A stretch of DNA of 64,000 nucleotides from Xanthoparmelia taractica (taxonomy: Eukaryota; Ascomycota; Lecanoromycetes; Lecanorales; Parmeliaceae): positions 124,001 through 188,000 of the forward strand of contig JANQBS010000033.1 in NCBI GenBank assembly GCA_033085395.1. Reading direction: 5' to 3'. Positions 34,010 through 44,344 of the stretch are shown here, piece by piece; positions within the stretch are counted from its first letter, which is position 1; every line of letters starts with the position of its first letter. Position numbers and translations under genes: made by a program. Under the pieces are notes generated by a model. It did no database searches. It was not told the origin of the DNA and saw only the letters and a program-made list of their open reading frames with translations.

Positions 34010-35199
34010 ATGGCCCTGCCTCGCTCAATACGACGGACGAATCCCATAACGCTGGTGTTGGCAGCTGTCCTGTCCTTTGGCTTTGTCATCTTTCTCTTTG
34101 CTCCATCTTCCAATTCAGGTGCGGTTTCGACTGCGAAGCGAAAAATTGCCAATGCTGCAGCTCATCCTTTATCGCCTCCTACCGCTCCGTTCGTGAAGCC
34201 AGATGCTTCACTCAATGGTCTGAGCAAACCGCCGCCGGTCGTCCATTACCATCTTAACAATGTCACGACCACCACCGACCCCATTGGGAACCAAGAGACA
34301 GTCCTCATCCTTACACCTCTCGCTCGGTTCTACCAGGGGTACTGGAACAACCTCCTCGCACTTTCATATCCACATTCTCTGATCGCGCTTGGCTTTATTA
34401 TCCCTAAAACTAAGGAAGGCGACAGAGCTACCGTGGCGCTACAAGCCGCTATAGCAACTACTCAGCAGGGCCCAGAAGGCAAGCGGTTCGCAAGCGTGAC
34501 GATCCTAAGACAAGACTTCGATCCCCCGATAAGTTCACAAGACGAGTCGGAAAGGCACAAGAAAGAGAACCAAAAGACGCGGCGAGCGGCTATGTCTCGA
34601 GCTCGAAACTCACTTTTATTCACAACCCTTGGTCCTTCCACTTCTTGGGTTCTTTGGTTGGACGCTGACATTGTCGAAACACCTCCAACATTGATTCAAG
34701 ACCTGGCTTTCCATGACAAACCAGTACTTGTGCCGAATTGCTTTCAACGATTTACTAATGAAGAAAACAAGCCCGACACTAGGCCATACGACTACAATTC
34801 GTGGCAGGATAGTCAGGTAGCTGCGGATATGGCGAAAGACATGGGACCAGAAGATATTATATTCGAAGGCTACCAAGATATTGCAACATATAGAACATTG
34901 ATGGCTATGACAGCGGACAAGTCAGAAAATCGGAATCAACAGGCCATAATACCATTAGATGGTGTTGGAGGTACGGCACTTTTGGTAAAGGCAGAAGTAC
35001 ATCGGGATGGAGCCATGTTTCCACCATTTCCCTTCTACCACCTCATAGAGACAGAGGGCTTCGCAAAAATGGCGAGAAGATTGGGCTGGGGGTGTTTTGG
35101 TCTACCAAATTATTTCGTGAGCAACTTACGCATGGATCTGCGGCAAATGAAGCCGAAAGTGCTAATATTATCTTTCAGGTATACCACTATAACGAATAG
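34010..35199 (+). CDS. Anp1/Mnn9/Van1-family alpha-1,6-mannosyltransferase subunit, 375 aa
   Basis: Two exons, 34010-35116 and 35179-35199. The second encodes only VYHYNE, restoring the family C-terminus NYFVYHYNE. The protein is a type II Golgi membrane protein: short cytoplasmic tail, then signal anchor at about 13-31 (ITLVLAAVLSFGFVIFLF). The lumenal part matches the Anp1/Mnn9/Van1 family (mannan polymerase complexes that extend the N-glycan outer chain). Landmarks are VLILTPLARFYQGYWNNLLAL, the basic RRAAMSRARNSLL, the metal-binding WVLWLDADIVETP (DAD), and GVGGTALLVKAEVHRDGAMFP with FPFYHLIETEGFAKMARRLGW. Which of the three paralogues it represents is not settled. It makes cell-wall mannoprotein glycans together with other Golgi subunits. 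Confidence 0.92.
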
Positions 35200-36141
35200 T
35201 TTACGGCTCTCGCGGTTATTTTTTTATTTTTTTATGTAGGAGGATACCATCTGTCGCCCTCTATTGCACCTGTCGGGCTACTACAGGTGTGCATATGCAG
35301 AAGCAAAGTCATTAACGGAGTTATATGGACAGATGAAAAGCCACAGGTAGAACGACTTTGTGCATGTTACATTACTAGGACGGTTGCAGATATCATCTAA
35401 TAGTCTAGGCCGATGTCACAATGTATATCTGGATGACTACAAAGATGCTGCTCTTTATCGGGTCTTACACACTGCACTGAGGGCATGCTTCCTTCGCAAT
35501 TACAGTTCTTTCAGTGTCATCGACGTGTTATCAGTCCCTTTTTCATCTTGATTTGACTCGGTGTAACCTTTCCCTCTTTGAAAATCGAAACCACCACTCC
35601 AACCCAAATGGACATTGACCCTGGGCGGATCTTACTCGTTACGTGATATTACCTTTGTACTTGCCCTAAGCTTTGAACATGAGCACGCCCGCCAGGCATG
35701 AGGATTAAAAGTCACAATAAAAATTGTATGAATCCGCAAAAGTTCAACGATGGAAGCACCGGCGAGGAACTTTTGCACCATTCGGCATTCTCTCTGAAAG
35801 AATTCATGATTATCGTCGATCAATTCTGGCATGATGCACTTTCTCGACTTCCAAGAGGTCGAAAACTACAATGAAGGGGTTGCTCTGCGCAAATTTTACT
35901 TTAAGATTGTGCAACTGTTCTGTGCTTGGAACTCCTGTTTTGTTGTGTATATATCTTGCGATGCCCCAACTTCTGACTGAGAGATAAATACTTCTAGTGG
36001 CGATAACCACTGCTTTACCAGCGTTAAAGAATTATTTCACATGGGTTAGATGGGTCGCCTGTACCTCAGATCAATCACAGATCAGGTGTTTCTCTCCAAA
36101 AAGCTGTCTATCGGTTCTAATTCGCAGGACGACGGTAGCAA
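35200..36141. other. Intergenic region
   Basis: About 0.9 kb between the mannosyltransferase and a doubtful secreted-protein gene. Short frames only; nothing recognised. Confidence 0.45.
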
Positions 36142-37038
36142 TGATTCCTCCTATATCACTCTTCCTCATCTCCATCCTCACACTAATCACATCCTCTTTC
36201 TCAGCTAGCGTCGAACCTCCCCCAGGCAATCAGTTCCAACAGTCCTATATCAAACCCTGTGTCGGATTCCATATAAGACCTCACCCATATCACCCTCCCC
36301 AAACTATCCCCTAAGGTGCGACCTAATATCCTCCGCCAACGCCTTCCACCTCCAAAACTCTTCTGCTGCACCCGCCCAATCCATCGTAGCCTCCACCATG
36401 GCGCTGCTGACCCTGGCGGTCCACAAGGCAACCAATCAGACTTCGAATCCACCCTCAATACATGCGGAGAGATAAACATGACCTACAGTCATGCCCCCAG
36501 CCTATATGGCGTGCGATGCCTTGACGCGAATCCGAGCTGGCACCAGAGTATCAACGTTTCATTCTGCGCCAGCAGCATCAACAGCTTTTGCTCTGCGATA
36601 AATGAGGGTAGGGTAGCTGCGTCCAGTAAAATTGGTCGAGTGGGGTATGCATGTTTTTTCTTCTTGTCCTTCTTGCACATTCTCAGCCCCGCAGGCATTG
36701 ATGAGAAGTAACTACCAACATGAAACGTGACACAGGGTTCCAATTGCACAGTGGGCGTCTGGTTCAACCCTCTCCCCGCCGCGCAACCCTCAAAATCATC
36801 GTCCAGATGCAGAGATGAGATTTATTCGCTAATAGGCTCTACTTGTTTTCCATCTCAAGCTGGACCTTTCAATGTCGAGGCTGTGAATTGGCAGACGCTG
36901 CCAGATGTGAACACAAACGGCTCACAAGTCGACACGGGGTATCCCAATTATACTATGGTGCCGCAGACGTATGACATTATCTATCCTGGTGGTGGGGAAG
37001 GGGAACGAGGGCGAGGACTAGATTCGAATAGAAGGTAA
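36142..37038 (+). CDS. Doubtful gene for a secreted Cys-containing protein, possibly decaying
   Basis: An ATG at 36142 encodes a clear signal peptide (MIPPISLFLISILTLITSSF) followed by ASVEPPPGNQFQQSY. The frame stops at 36312-36314. Protein-like sequence resumes in another frame from about 36400 (SDFESTLNTCGEINMTYSHA, then SLYGVRCLDANPSWHQSINV and SFCASSINSFCSAINEG). After a probable intron (donor after 36620, acceptor before 36736) it continues as GSNCTVGVWFNPLP and ends at 37038. Several Cys and Asn-X-Ser/Thr sites support an extracellular protein. I could not find GT-AG borders joining the first frame to the second, so either an intron is missed or the gene carries a frameshift. It lies tail-to-tail with pex4. 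Family not recognised. Confidence 0.35.
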
Positions 37039-37265
37039 AGGGCAAGGGTTGGAGCTCTGGGGCTTGCATTTTCAAGCGATTTCTGTCGTGGTGAAGAGCA
37101 TAGACTTTGTCGATTTATATACAGACGCATCCTATGCCATTGGCTATTGCGTTGAAGCCACGTGTTGAATTTCATATTCCTGAACGCCTCGCTCATCCGC
37201 TCAATCGCCCAATACGCTCCCTCTCTTTTGCAATATTCCCTCTTACCAAAATCCGACCTGCACGT

Positions 37266-37830
37266 CTACCCACCGCCCCATCTCCTTTCCCCACACCAAA
37301 ACCTCACCAGACTCTCCCCGCCAATTTTATCCCCACTCTTCAACAGCGTCGCTATATCCACGTTGAAGGGACTATCCACCTCTGGATACGCAAGCAACTG
37401 GTGGATAGCCTCCAACGTAGACGTAAGCGTGTATGCAGGAGACCACGACGTTTTCAAGAGGTCGAGGCAGATTTCACCGGTCTTGAAATCCACATTCGGG
37501 TGGCAGATCGGAGTCGTAAAGGTTATCTTGGGTGGGGCGAGAGGGTAGGAGCGCGGGATGAGGATGTCGAGGTGCCACAGACCGGCTGGGGGGCTGATTA
37601 GTGGAAAAATTTGGAGGGTAGTCGGTTCTATTTGGCTTTTGGGGGGGAGGGGAAATACCTTCGTAAGCGGTGCCGGGAAACCCCTTCATAACGACTTCCC
37701 AGTGCAGTATCTCGGCTTCTGACGCAGGGCTGAGGGATTGAAGGACCGGGGATGGTTCTTCGACGATGGATTTGAGCTCTTGGAGGAGACGTTTGGTGGA
37801 GGGAGGTGTGGGGGAGCGGGAAGTGGCCAT
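37266..37830 (-). CDS. pex4: Ubiquitin-conjugating enzyme E2, Pex4 (peroxisomal), 163 aa
   Basis: Two exons: 37830-37659 and 37585-37266; intron 37586-37658. The start is the ATG at 37830 (MATSRSPTPPSTKRLLQELK). The join reads GTAYEAGLWHLDILIPRSYP. The UBC fold is complete: N-terminal helix KRLLQELKSIVEE, ITFTTPICHPNVDF with the HPN motif, and catalytic Cys in TGEICLDLLKTSWSPAYT (about 112), followed by LEAIHQLLAYPEVDSPFNVD. The ICLDLLKTSWSPAYTL form and the short C-terminus fit Pex4, the E2 anchored to peroxisomes by Pex22, which mono-ubiquitinates Pex5 for receptor recycling. Assignment to Pex4 rather than another E2 rests on recalled family features. Confidence 0.88.
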
Positions 37831-38269
37831 TTTCGAGCGATGATGGATGGACGGTGAGAAAATTGGTGGAGAAGCAACGAATAGCAAGAGATAGCCTCAG
37901 CTCACTTGGGCGCTGGACCTCGGCTATATATCAATGGTCACGTGATGAAGTTCAAATTTCCACCAGCTGATACTTGCTCCATCGTATCCATCGTAAGTCC
38001 GCATAGACACTGCGTTCGATCGACGGATACGGAAACGGAGACCTACGTCTCATTCGTCTCCCATGATCTGCTATCATCACGTCTCTGCGCCTTTGTGCGC
38101 CGCCTGTAAGGAGTATTGATCATAACTCATGCGGGACATACATCGGAGGGTTCTCCCCCTCCATCCCTTCAGAGGCCGAGCCTTCTTCTTCACTTCCGTC
38201 TGTTCAATCTTGAAATGTGAATTCCAGAGCAGAAAAAATATTCACTTTATCTCGTTCCTCGCTGCCAAT
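37831..38269. other. pex4 upstream region / PTPA 3' side
   Basis: 439 bp between two minus-strand genes: the pex4 promoter and PTPA 3' UTR. No motif assigned. Confidence 0.4.
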
Positions 38270-39550
38270 TCAGTCAAACGGCACTCTCCTCAGCCCATCA
38301 CCCTCGCCTCTCTTTTTGGCCTCCTGCGCTGCAGCAACCGTACTTGGGATTTTAATTCCACAGCAGTCACCCCAGGCGTCCGCCCTATGCACATGTCCGA
38401 CTCCTTTTTCACCCACTCTTAGTTCCCCGCCTTCCTCTTCCTGACTCTCAGGCGCGACTCCAGCCTCTTCCTCTCTATCCATGCCCTCCTCCGCAGGCAC
38501 CAGACTGCCAAACAAGAAATGCTGCATAACAGGCAACTTCTCTAATACTTCTTTCACAAGCATGCGCCGCATACCTTGTTCCACCTTTTCCCAATTCTTG
38601 GCGCCTGAGATGTCATCGAGCATTGGTTGTGTCCATTTGAGGCCTTTGACGGTTTTGGAGGCCATGGTGAAGCGTACCATATCCAGATAAAGGTACTCAT
38701 CACCCTCTTCTTCAAGCACAAGTTCGTTGTGGATACTCAGTGGTCTTATGTAAGGATGATGTAGTAGCTGTGATGCGCCAAAGAGAAAAGGAAGGAAGTG
38801 GTAATCATCGAGACCCCAGACGCCGTGTGAGCCGGCAGGCTCAAGGTAGTATGTGCTCTGTAACCTCCGCAGGAGTTTTATGTAGCGAGGGAATACAACC
38901 AAGGTGATCTCTGGGAATGTGGACTTGGGGAGCAGGGACAGTCGGTTGAGGCAGAGAAGCCACATCACGAAGTTGAGCTCGTGGCCGGAACCATAATCTA
39001 TACGTTGTCTGTTGCCGAAAGAATGGTGAAGGTAGGTTGAAACTTCTTCGATCGACGACTGGGAGGGCAGACCAAGACGTTGATGCCAGGACCGGCTCTG
39101 GCTTGAGATACTGTCTATGAAATCACGAAAGGCGGAATTACCAAAGCGGGAACCACCTTGGTCGGCGGGCGGACAGAGAGACAGTGTTTTCTCAATCGAA
39201 TCGAAAATGGAAAGGATACTATGGATGCTTCCATGTGTGGTCGGAACATGGATCGAGGATATTCTTTTGTCTGCTGCCGACTCGGAGAGGGAGAAGATGA
39301 AAGAGAGGATGAGGGAGTATGTTGGAGACGAGAGGAAGATATCATGGTCATGGGAGGATAAGATGCGTCGGGTGGGCTTTTGGAAGATCAGACTAGATAC
39401 GTCTGATGGAGGTGGAAGACTTGGTGTTTGTGGTATTGGGAGAGGGTTCTGCGAAGGAGCTTTCTTGCGCGGAATGAGCCGTGGGAGTCTATTTTGACCA
39501 ACCTGGCTTATTGTAGTCGGCTTTGAATATGTGCCGGTCATTGAAGGCAT
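38270..39550 (-). CDS. PP2A phosphatase activator PTPA (peptidyl-prolyl isomerase, Rrd1/Rrd2 family), 426 aa
   Basis: Single exon. I chose the ATG at 39550 (MPSMTGTYSKPTTISQ); the frame upstream only offers a TTG. PTPA proteins activate protein phosphatase 2A and have prolyl isomerase activity. The family core runs from PTRRILSSHDHDIFLSSPTY (about 60) through AFRDFIDSIS, the invariant YGSGHELNFVMWLLCLNRL, and PAGSHGVWGLDDYHFLPFLFG, to SMVRFTMASKTVKGLKWTQP-like VKGLKWTQPMLDDISG and VMQHFLFGSLVP. The C-terminus adds an acidic Glu-rich loop and AWGDCCGIKIPSTVAAAQEA. The long tail suggests the Rrd1 type, but I do not assign between Rrd1 and Rrd2. Head-to-head with rrp46. Confidence 0.93.
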   Translation of the reverse strand: MPSMTGTYSKPTTISQVGQNRLPRLIPRKKAPSQNPLPIPQTPSLPPPSDVSSLIFQKPTRRILSSHDHDIFLSSPTYSLILSFIFSLSESAADKRISSIHVPTTHGSIHSILSIFDSIEKTLSLCPPADQGGSRFGNSAFRDFIDSISSQSRSWHQRLGLPSQSSIEEVSTYLHHSFGNRQRIDYGSGHELNFVMWLLCLNRLSLLPKSTFPEITLVVFPRYIKLLRRLQSTYYLEPAGSHGVWGLDDYHFLPFLFGASQLLHHPYIRPLSIHNELVLEEEGDEYLYLDMVRFTMASKTVKGLKWTQPMLDDISGAKNWEKVEQGMRRMLVKEVLEKLPVMQHFLFGSLVPAEEGMDREEEAGVAPESQEEEGGELRVGEKGVGHVHRADAWGDCCGIKIPSTVAAAQEAKKRGEGDGLRRVPFD

Positions 39551-39701
39551 ATTCAAGATGTCTTGTGCTGACTGTGTGGTAAACGGAGCAAGCAAACCAG
39601 CTTTGCCTGTCGCCAGGGTTTCGAGCGCTGGGTAGCCACAGTGAAAATAGTTGGATGAACGGCAATATCCGTGACTACAGATACAGCATTTCCGGCTTCC
39701 A
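39551..39701. promoter_or_regulatory. Very short divergent promoter, PTPA / rrp46
   Basis: Only 151 bp separate the two start codons, so transcripts of both genes start within or next to this interval. No TATA-like element is evident to me. Confidence 0.5.
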
Positions 39702-40558
39702 ATGGCAAATACTACGTTATCCCCACTACATCGCGCAGATGGCTCTGCAAAATACTCACAGGGTGGCTACTCCGTAATTGCTGCCGTCAACGGCCCCATT
39801 GAGGTACTGAGAAGAGATGAATTGCCCGAAGAAGCAGCTGTTGATATCGCAATAAGGCCAGCTGCCGGTGTAGGAGGTAAGTATCAGCTCGCAGTCGATT
39901 AAGGCAGGTGTTTGCTGATCCAGATTTAGGGTTACGAGAAAGGCATCTCGAATCTATCATCCAAAACACCCTCCGCAATGTCATACTAGTCTCAGCACAC
40001 CCACGCACTCTAATCCAATTAACGCTACAGATCGTTACCGGTCCAGAAGATGATTCCGTCACTGGCAGTCTGCCCCAAGCTGCTTCCGTAGGCTTTTCGC
40101 ATATGCAAACCGCTTGCTCAATCTAACACGGCATCCAGAATCTTCCAGCCCTCCCCGCTCTTTTGCAAGCGTCGATCTTGGCTCTACTCTCGACTTCAAT
40201 ACCCCTTTCGATGACATTGACAGCAACGCTCATTATTGCCGACTCGAATGGTACACTGGTAGTCGGACCCTCGGTGGAACAATTGGAGCTGGCATCTTCC
40301 ATTCATGTCCTCGCGTTCTCGTCATATGGGGACCTACTGGTCGTAGAAAGTGAGGGAGACTTTACAATAAACACGTGGGATAAGGTCCACCAGAAAGCCA
40401 GATTGATCTGCCACCAAGAAGACGGCGATGAAGACGAAAGCGAAAGCGAAGACGTTAGCATGAGATTGGACGACGTCTCGAAGCTGGGAAATGTTCTAAG
40501 GGACGCCGTTGAAAGGAAGGTCGCCGAGGAGCAAAGATGGAAGAAGAGTATGGCTTGA
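39702..40558 (+). CDS. rrp46: Exosome complex component Rrp46 (RNase PH-like), 250 aa
   Basis: Three exons: 39702-39876, 39930-40087 and 40139-40558. Junctions read RPAAGVGGLRERHLES and LPQAASNLPALPALLQAS. Rrp46 is one of six RNase PH-like ring subunits of the RNA exosome, which degrades and trims RNA in nucleus and cytoplasm. The RNase PH fold is visible as LSPLHRADGSAKYSQGGYSV at the N-terminus, NGPIEVLRRDELPEEAAVD, the helix HLESIIQNTLRNVI, and LLQASILALLSTSIPLSMTL with a Gly-rich strand IIADSNGTLVVGP. As in other eukaryotes the catalytic phosphate-binding residues are not obvious, so a structural role is expected. An acidic loop (EDGDEDESESED) lies near residue 205. Confidence 0.92.
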
Positions 40559-41438
40559 GAACATATTCAAAATATCGTTTGACGAATGGACGCTCTTATG
40601 AGACGACTGTGGATTCTGAGATGGCCACAAGTAAGAACATGGTCTGGACAACCACTAACTGAATTGCAACATTGAAGACAACGTCGGAAGTGCGTGTGAG
40701 AATCAAACGCAGGGATAGAAGGAGAAACAGCGATGTGTCTATCAGATCTGGGTCAGACTTGATTGCCTTGGCTGCTCTGCTACAATGGGGACCTTCCCCT
40801 GCGGACGCAGCGGCGTCATAATGTTGTACCTATGGCGTTGGAAGCAATTGAGAGATCGCGGAAGGCTTCGCTCACAACACGCCAGTAAGGTCACTGCAAG
40901 CTCCCTTGCCTAAGACCTATCTCAGCCTTGACTTTTCTTGGTTGGAATTAGTCAGGACACCATCACAAGCGCTGATGTCTTGGTCATCGTATAAGTACTT
41001 CCAGTGGTCCATTCACTGTTTTCGATGAGCAAGGCATGAGTCGAAGGCTCTGAAAGTTATCCGGAAGTGGTAGAGTAGTTCGTAAAATTCTATAGACCAT
41101 CTTAGCCGGCAAAGGCGTTGATCAGTGCAAAGATACCTTGGTCGGCGCTCGAATGTTGATGTTATACCCGAATCCCGAAAATCTCCTGTTGCCGGGGCCA
41201 GTTTACCTCTCATTCCTACAAGTACACCGCCAACCAATCCTTGTGATACAAATCACTCGTCGACAATCTCCATGTTGCTCCTTCACTCATCCCGTTGGCC
41301 ATTTACTGGCCACTTTGCTTTCCCATGGGAGAGGTGGATTTGCCCTCTTGTCTTTCAACGCTTCTTCCATTCGTGACATTGGTACTCCGTACACCTACAA
41401 TCTGACAGGGTGCGAACCCAGCGACGCCGCGAGCCATC
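40559..41438. other. Intergenic region
   Basis: 0.9 kb between rrp46 and the NAD kinase gene. Short overlapping frames at 41125-41482 precede the kinase ATG and look like leader sequence. Nothing recognised. Confidence 0.45.
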
Positions 41439-43397
41439 ATGAACGAAGCAGACATGACTCAACTCCTGCTGAGTTCCCCTGACAGATCTACGGTCCCTCC
41501 AGACGATGTTACATCCAAGGCAAAGTCACAGCCATGTTCAACATTCGGCACCCTACTGCGCGACTACCAGTCGCATCTTGACCCACTGGACACAGAAGAC
41601 AGGAGACGCATAGGCGAAGAAAGCATCACTGAGTCTCTGTACAGCCAGTCAAACACTTCTACCCACATCAGAAATCCTTCGCTCGACCTTGCAGTACCTC
41701 TAGCTACATCACCATCAAGTCCCCTTCACACTTCTTGGGCCTCGATGAATCAACGCAAAGGGACTTTTCCTCCCGGGACATTGCCAAACCAGACAATGCT
41801 CAAATCTCTGGCTTCAAGGACGTCCAAGGAGATTCCCGCCCACAATGACAAAGCTTCCAAGAATCTTGCTGCATCCATGTCAGGTCTGGGAAATAATCCT
41901 AGAACGTCACTCGCAACTCGATTTGCACAGTCCCCATGCTTTTTCCACCAGCGATTCGACGATGCAGTCAACATTGAGCGAGTACTCGAGGAGATATCTG
42001 CAGAAGACGATGGCATGTCCCACTCACGCCTCATGCAGACAGCGACCAGCGTCCGAGAGATATCGAAACAGCTTCAACGCCGACCTATCAGGCGTGCGGT
42101 CCGAACCATCATGATCATCACAAAGGCCAGAGACAATAGACTGGTATATCTGACTCGCGAGCTCACGGAGTTCCTCCTTAAGACGCCGCGTTACAACTCA
42201 GACCTCGGCGTCACTGTCTACGTTGATGCCAAACTTCGCACCTCCACCCGCTTTGATGCTGCAGGCCTTCTGGTCTCCAATGCTCGTTACTCGGAAATGC
42301 TTTGCTATTGGACACCCGAAATGTGCTGGAACTCTCCCGATAAGTTCGACCTAGTCCTCACGCTTGGCGGAGACGGCACTGTGCTATTCACCTCGTGGCT
42401 ATTCCAGCGAATAGTTCCACCAATCCTCTCTTTTGCCCTCGGCTCCCTTGGTTTCCTTACAAATTTCCCTTTCGAAACTTACAAATCCACCCTAGACAGG
42501 ATAATGGAAGGTTCTGGCATGCGCGTCAACATGCGTATGCGATTCACCTGTACTGTTTATCGCGCAGTTGACAACAAACGCCGTCGCGGTGCCTCCTCCA
42601 GCATTTCCAAGACCGCATCCACACCAGAGCTGATTGAAGATTCGCAATTCGAAGTCTTAAATGAATTGGTAATCGACCGCGGCCCCTCGCCCTACGTCTC
42701 CAATCTCGAGCTCTACGGCGACACCCACTTACTTACCATCATCCAAGCCGACGGTTGCATAATAAGTACGCCTACAGGTAGTACAGCATATTCTCTGTCC
42801 GCAGGCGGACCCCTTACTCACCCCTCCATACCCGGCATCCTTCTGACACCCATTTGCCCTCACACTCTCTCATTCAGACCCATGGTCCTATCAGATACGC
42901 TATGCCTACGCATCTGTGTACCAAAGGCCAGCAGATCTACAGCATACGCCTCTTTCGACGGCAAAGGACGCGTGGAACTCCGCCGAGGTGACGAAGTACG
43001 CGTGGAAGCCGGACGGTATCCCTTCCCCACCGTCGTAGGCGAGGGTGGAACAGGTGGTGAATGGTTCGAAAGTGTGCGCCGCGCTTTGCGCTGGAATACG
43101 CGCGGAGCCGTACAGCGCTCTTTTGGGGCTAAAGAGCCCAAGGTCACGAGAAGGGGTGGAGGGAGGTTAGCTGATGATGTCGTTGAGGAGGAGGAGGAAG
43201 AAAGGGAAGATGGAATCGAGGGGGACGACGAGGGAGAAGATGAAGAAGAAGAGTGGGATATCGATGCCGACCCGATTGAGAGTCTGAGTGCAGCTGGGAC
43301 TTTGGATAGCGGACTAGGGGCTAGTGAAGAGGGGAGTAGCTGCGCTAGTCCGTTGGGGCCGAGGGGAAGGAGGAGGGATAGTGAGACTGTAGACTGA
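41439..43397 (+). CDS. NAD kinase (ATP-NAD kinase, Utr1-like), 652 aa
   Basis: Single exon. The enzyme phosphorylates NAD(H) to NADP(H). Residues 1-195 are Ser/Thr-rich and poorly structured. The kinase domain begins RAVRTIMIITKARDNRLVYL (about 225), with the GGDGT motif in LVLTLGGDGTVLFTSWLF (about 310), SLGFLTNFPF, a conserved VLNELVIDRGPSP containing the catalytic-domain NE pair, and the Gly-rich IISTPTGSTAYSLSAGGP (about 442-459). PMVLSDTLCLRI and the C-terminal strand ASFDGKGRVEL complete the domain. A strongly acidic tail (about 585-625) ends the protein. There is no obvious mitochondrial presequence, so it is probably cytosolic and Utr1-like. The start codon has family-compatible length but upstream ATGs were not excluded. 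Confidence 0.93.
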   Translation: MNEADMTQLLLSSPDRSTVPPDDVTSKAKSQPCSTFGTLLRDYQSHLDPLDTEDRRRIGEESITESLYSQSNTSTHIRNPSLDLAVPLATSPSSPLHTSWASMNQRKGTFPPGTLPNQTMLKSLASRTSKEIPAHNDKASKNLAASMSGLGNNPRTSLATRFAQSPCFFHQRFDDAVNIERVLEEISAEDDGMSHSRLMQTATSVREISKQLQRRPIRRAVRTIMIITKARDNRLVYLTRELTEFLLKTPRYNSDLGVTVYVDAKLRTSTRFDAAGLLVSNARYSEMLCYWTPEMCWNSPDKFDLVLTLGGDGTVLFTSWLFQRIVPPILSFALGSLGFLTNFPFETYKSTLDRIMEGSGMRVNMRMRFTCTVYRAVDNKRRRGASSSISKTASTPELIEDSQFEVLNELVIDRGPSPYVSNLELYGDTHLLTIIQADGCIISTPTGSTAYSLSAGGPLTHPSIPGILLTPICPHTLSFRPMVLSDTLCLRICVPKASRSTAYASFDGKGRVELRRGDEVRVEAGRYPFPTVVGEGGTGGEWFESVRRALRWNTRGAVQRSFGAKEPKVTRRGGGRLADDVVEEEEEEREDGIEGDDEGEDEEEEWDIDADPIESLSAAGTLDSGLGASEEGSSCASPLGPRGRRRDSETVD

Positions 43398-44344
43398 TAT
43401 CATATGGTATGAGTCTGATGGTATTGGTACGAATGCATGATGAGTGAGTGTATAACTAGTGGTCATTGAGCGGCAGCATCGAACGGCATCATTGGGTTGG
43501 ATGACGGGTTTTAGATGTTATAGAGCTACAGTGGCGTGCAATCAACACTACACTGCAGATGTTGTTATTATCTGACAGGGGGCACTCGACACCGACGATA
43601 CCCTAAAAGAGGCCCACAACCACGATTGAATTGGATAAAGTTGGGTTGAATTGAGTTGAATTAACTTGACTTGACTTACATATGAATGGACTTGAATGAA
43701 TCGAATTGAACTGAATGGAATTGAGTTGCTATCTATGCTCATGGAAGCTAAGTGGATCCGCCTGCATATACATCTCCTTTCGCATATAAGAAAACTCCTC
43801 CCTAAAAGCTCTCCTCTGTAACAGCTGCATTCTTGAGAACGGGGCCTTCCAGCATCTAATCCAAATCATTTGTAACATATCGTCCGGGCAGGGAGCTAAG
43901 GGTAGTGCTAACGCGCCGCAATAGCTTTTAGCGGATGGAGGAGAGATTGAAGATATCGCTGTTATAGTTGTTTTGTTGTTTTGGTGGTTGTTGTTGCTGC
44001 TGGCATGTGAAGGTTTTTCGTGTAGGTTTTTCGGTTGTCCTTGCTCAGTTAGGGAAGACCTGAGGGCCATACTAAGCCACATCCTCAGCAAGCCATCAAA
44101 GGAGGGTGTAGCTGGTGGATGCGCAAGAGAAGTAGGGTGCTGGGGTAACGACGTCGCTGAATGTTTTTGCTGATACCGATGTCTCGTGAATCGGATGAAT
44201 CAACGGATAACCCGTAGACGTCCTATCAGGAGTGCAAGCCAAGCCATGATCACCGATCCGTATTCCCTCATATAATCTTGGTATCGCTCAAACGCCAAAC
44301 CATTGCTCCCATCGAAGAAAGAGCGCCGTGAGAAACAATGAATT
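43398..44344. other. Convergent intergenic region with degenerate short repeat
   Basis: Between NAD kinase (+) and the 934-aa gene (-). Contains the TTGAA-type repeat described separately; frames of 60-120 codons here have no family features. Confidence 0.45.
43624..43728. repeat. Degenerate tandem repeat of TTGAA/TTGAC-like units
   Basis: About 20 imperfect 5-base units (TTGAA, TTGAC, TTGAG, ATGAA variants) run nearly end to end, for example GTTGAATTGAGTTGAATTAA. It is non-coding and sits in the convergent spacer. Confidence 0.6.
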
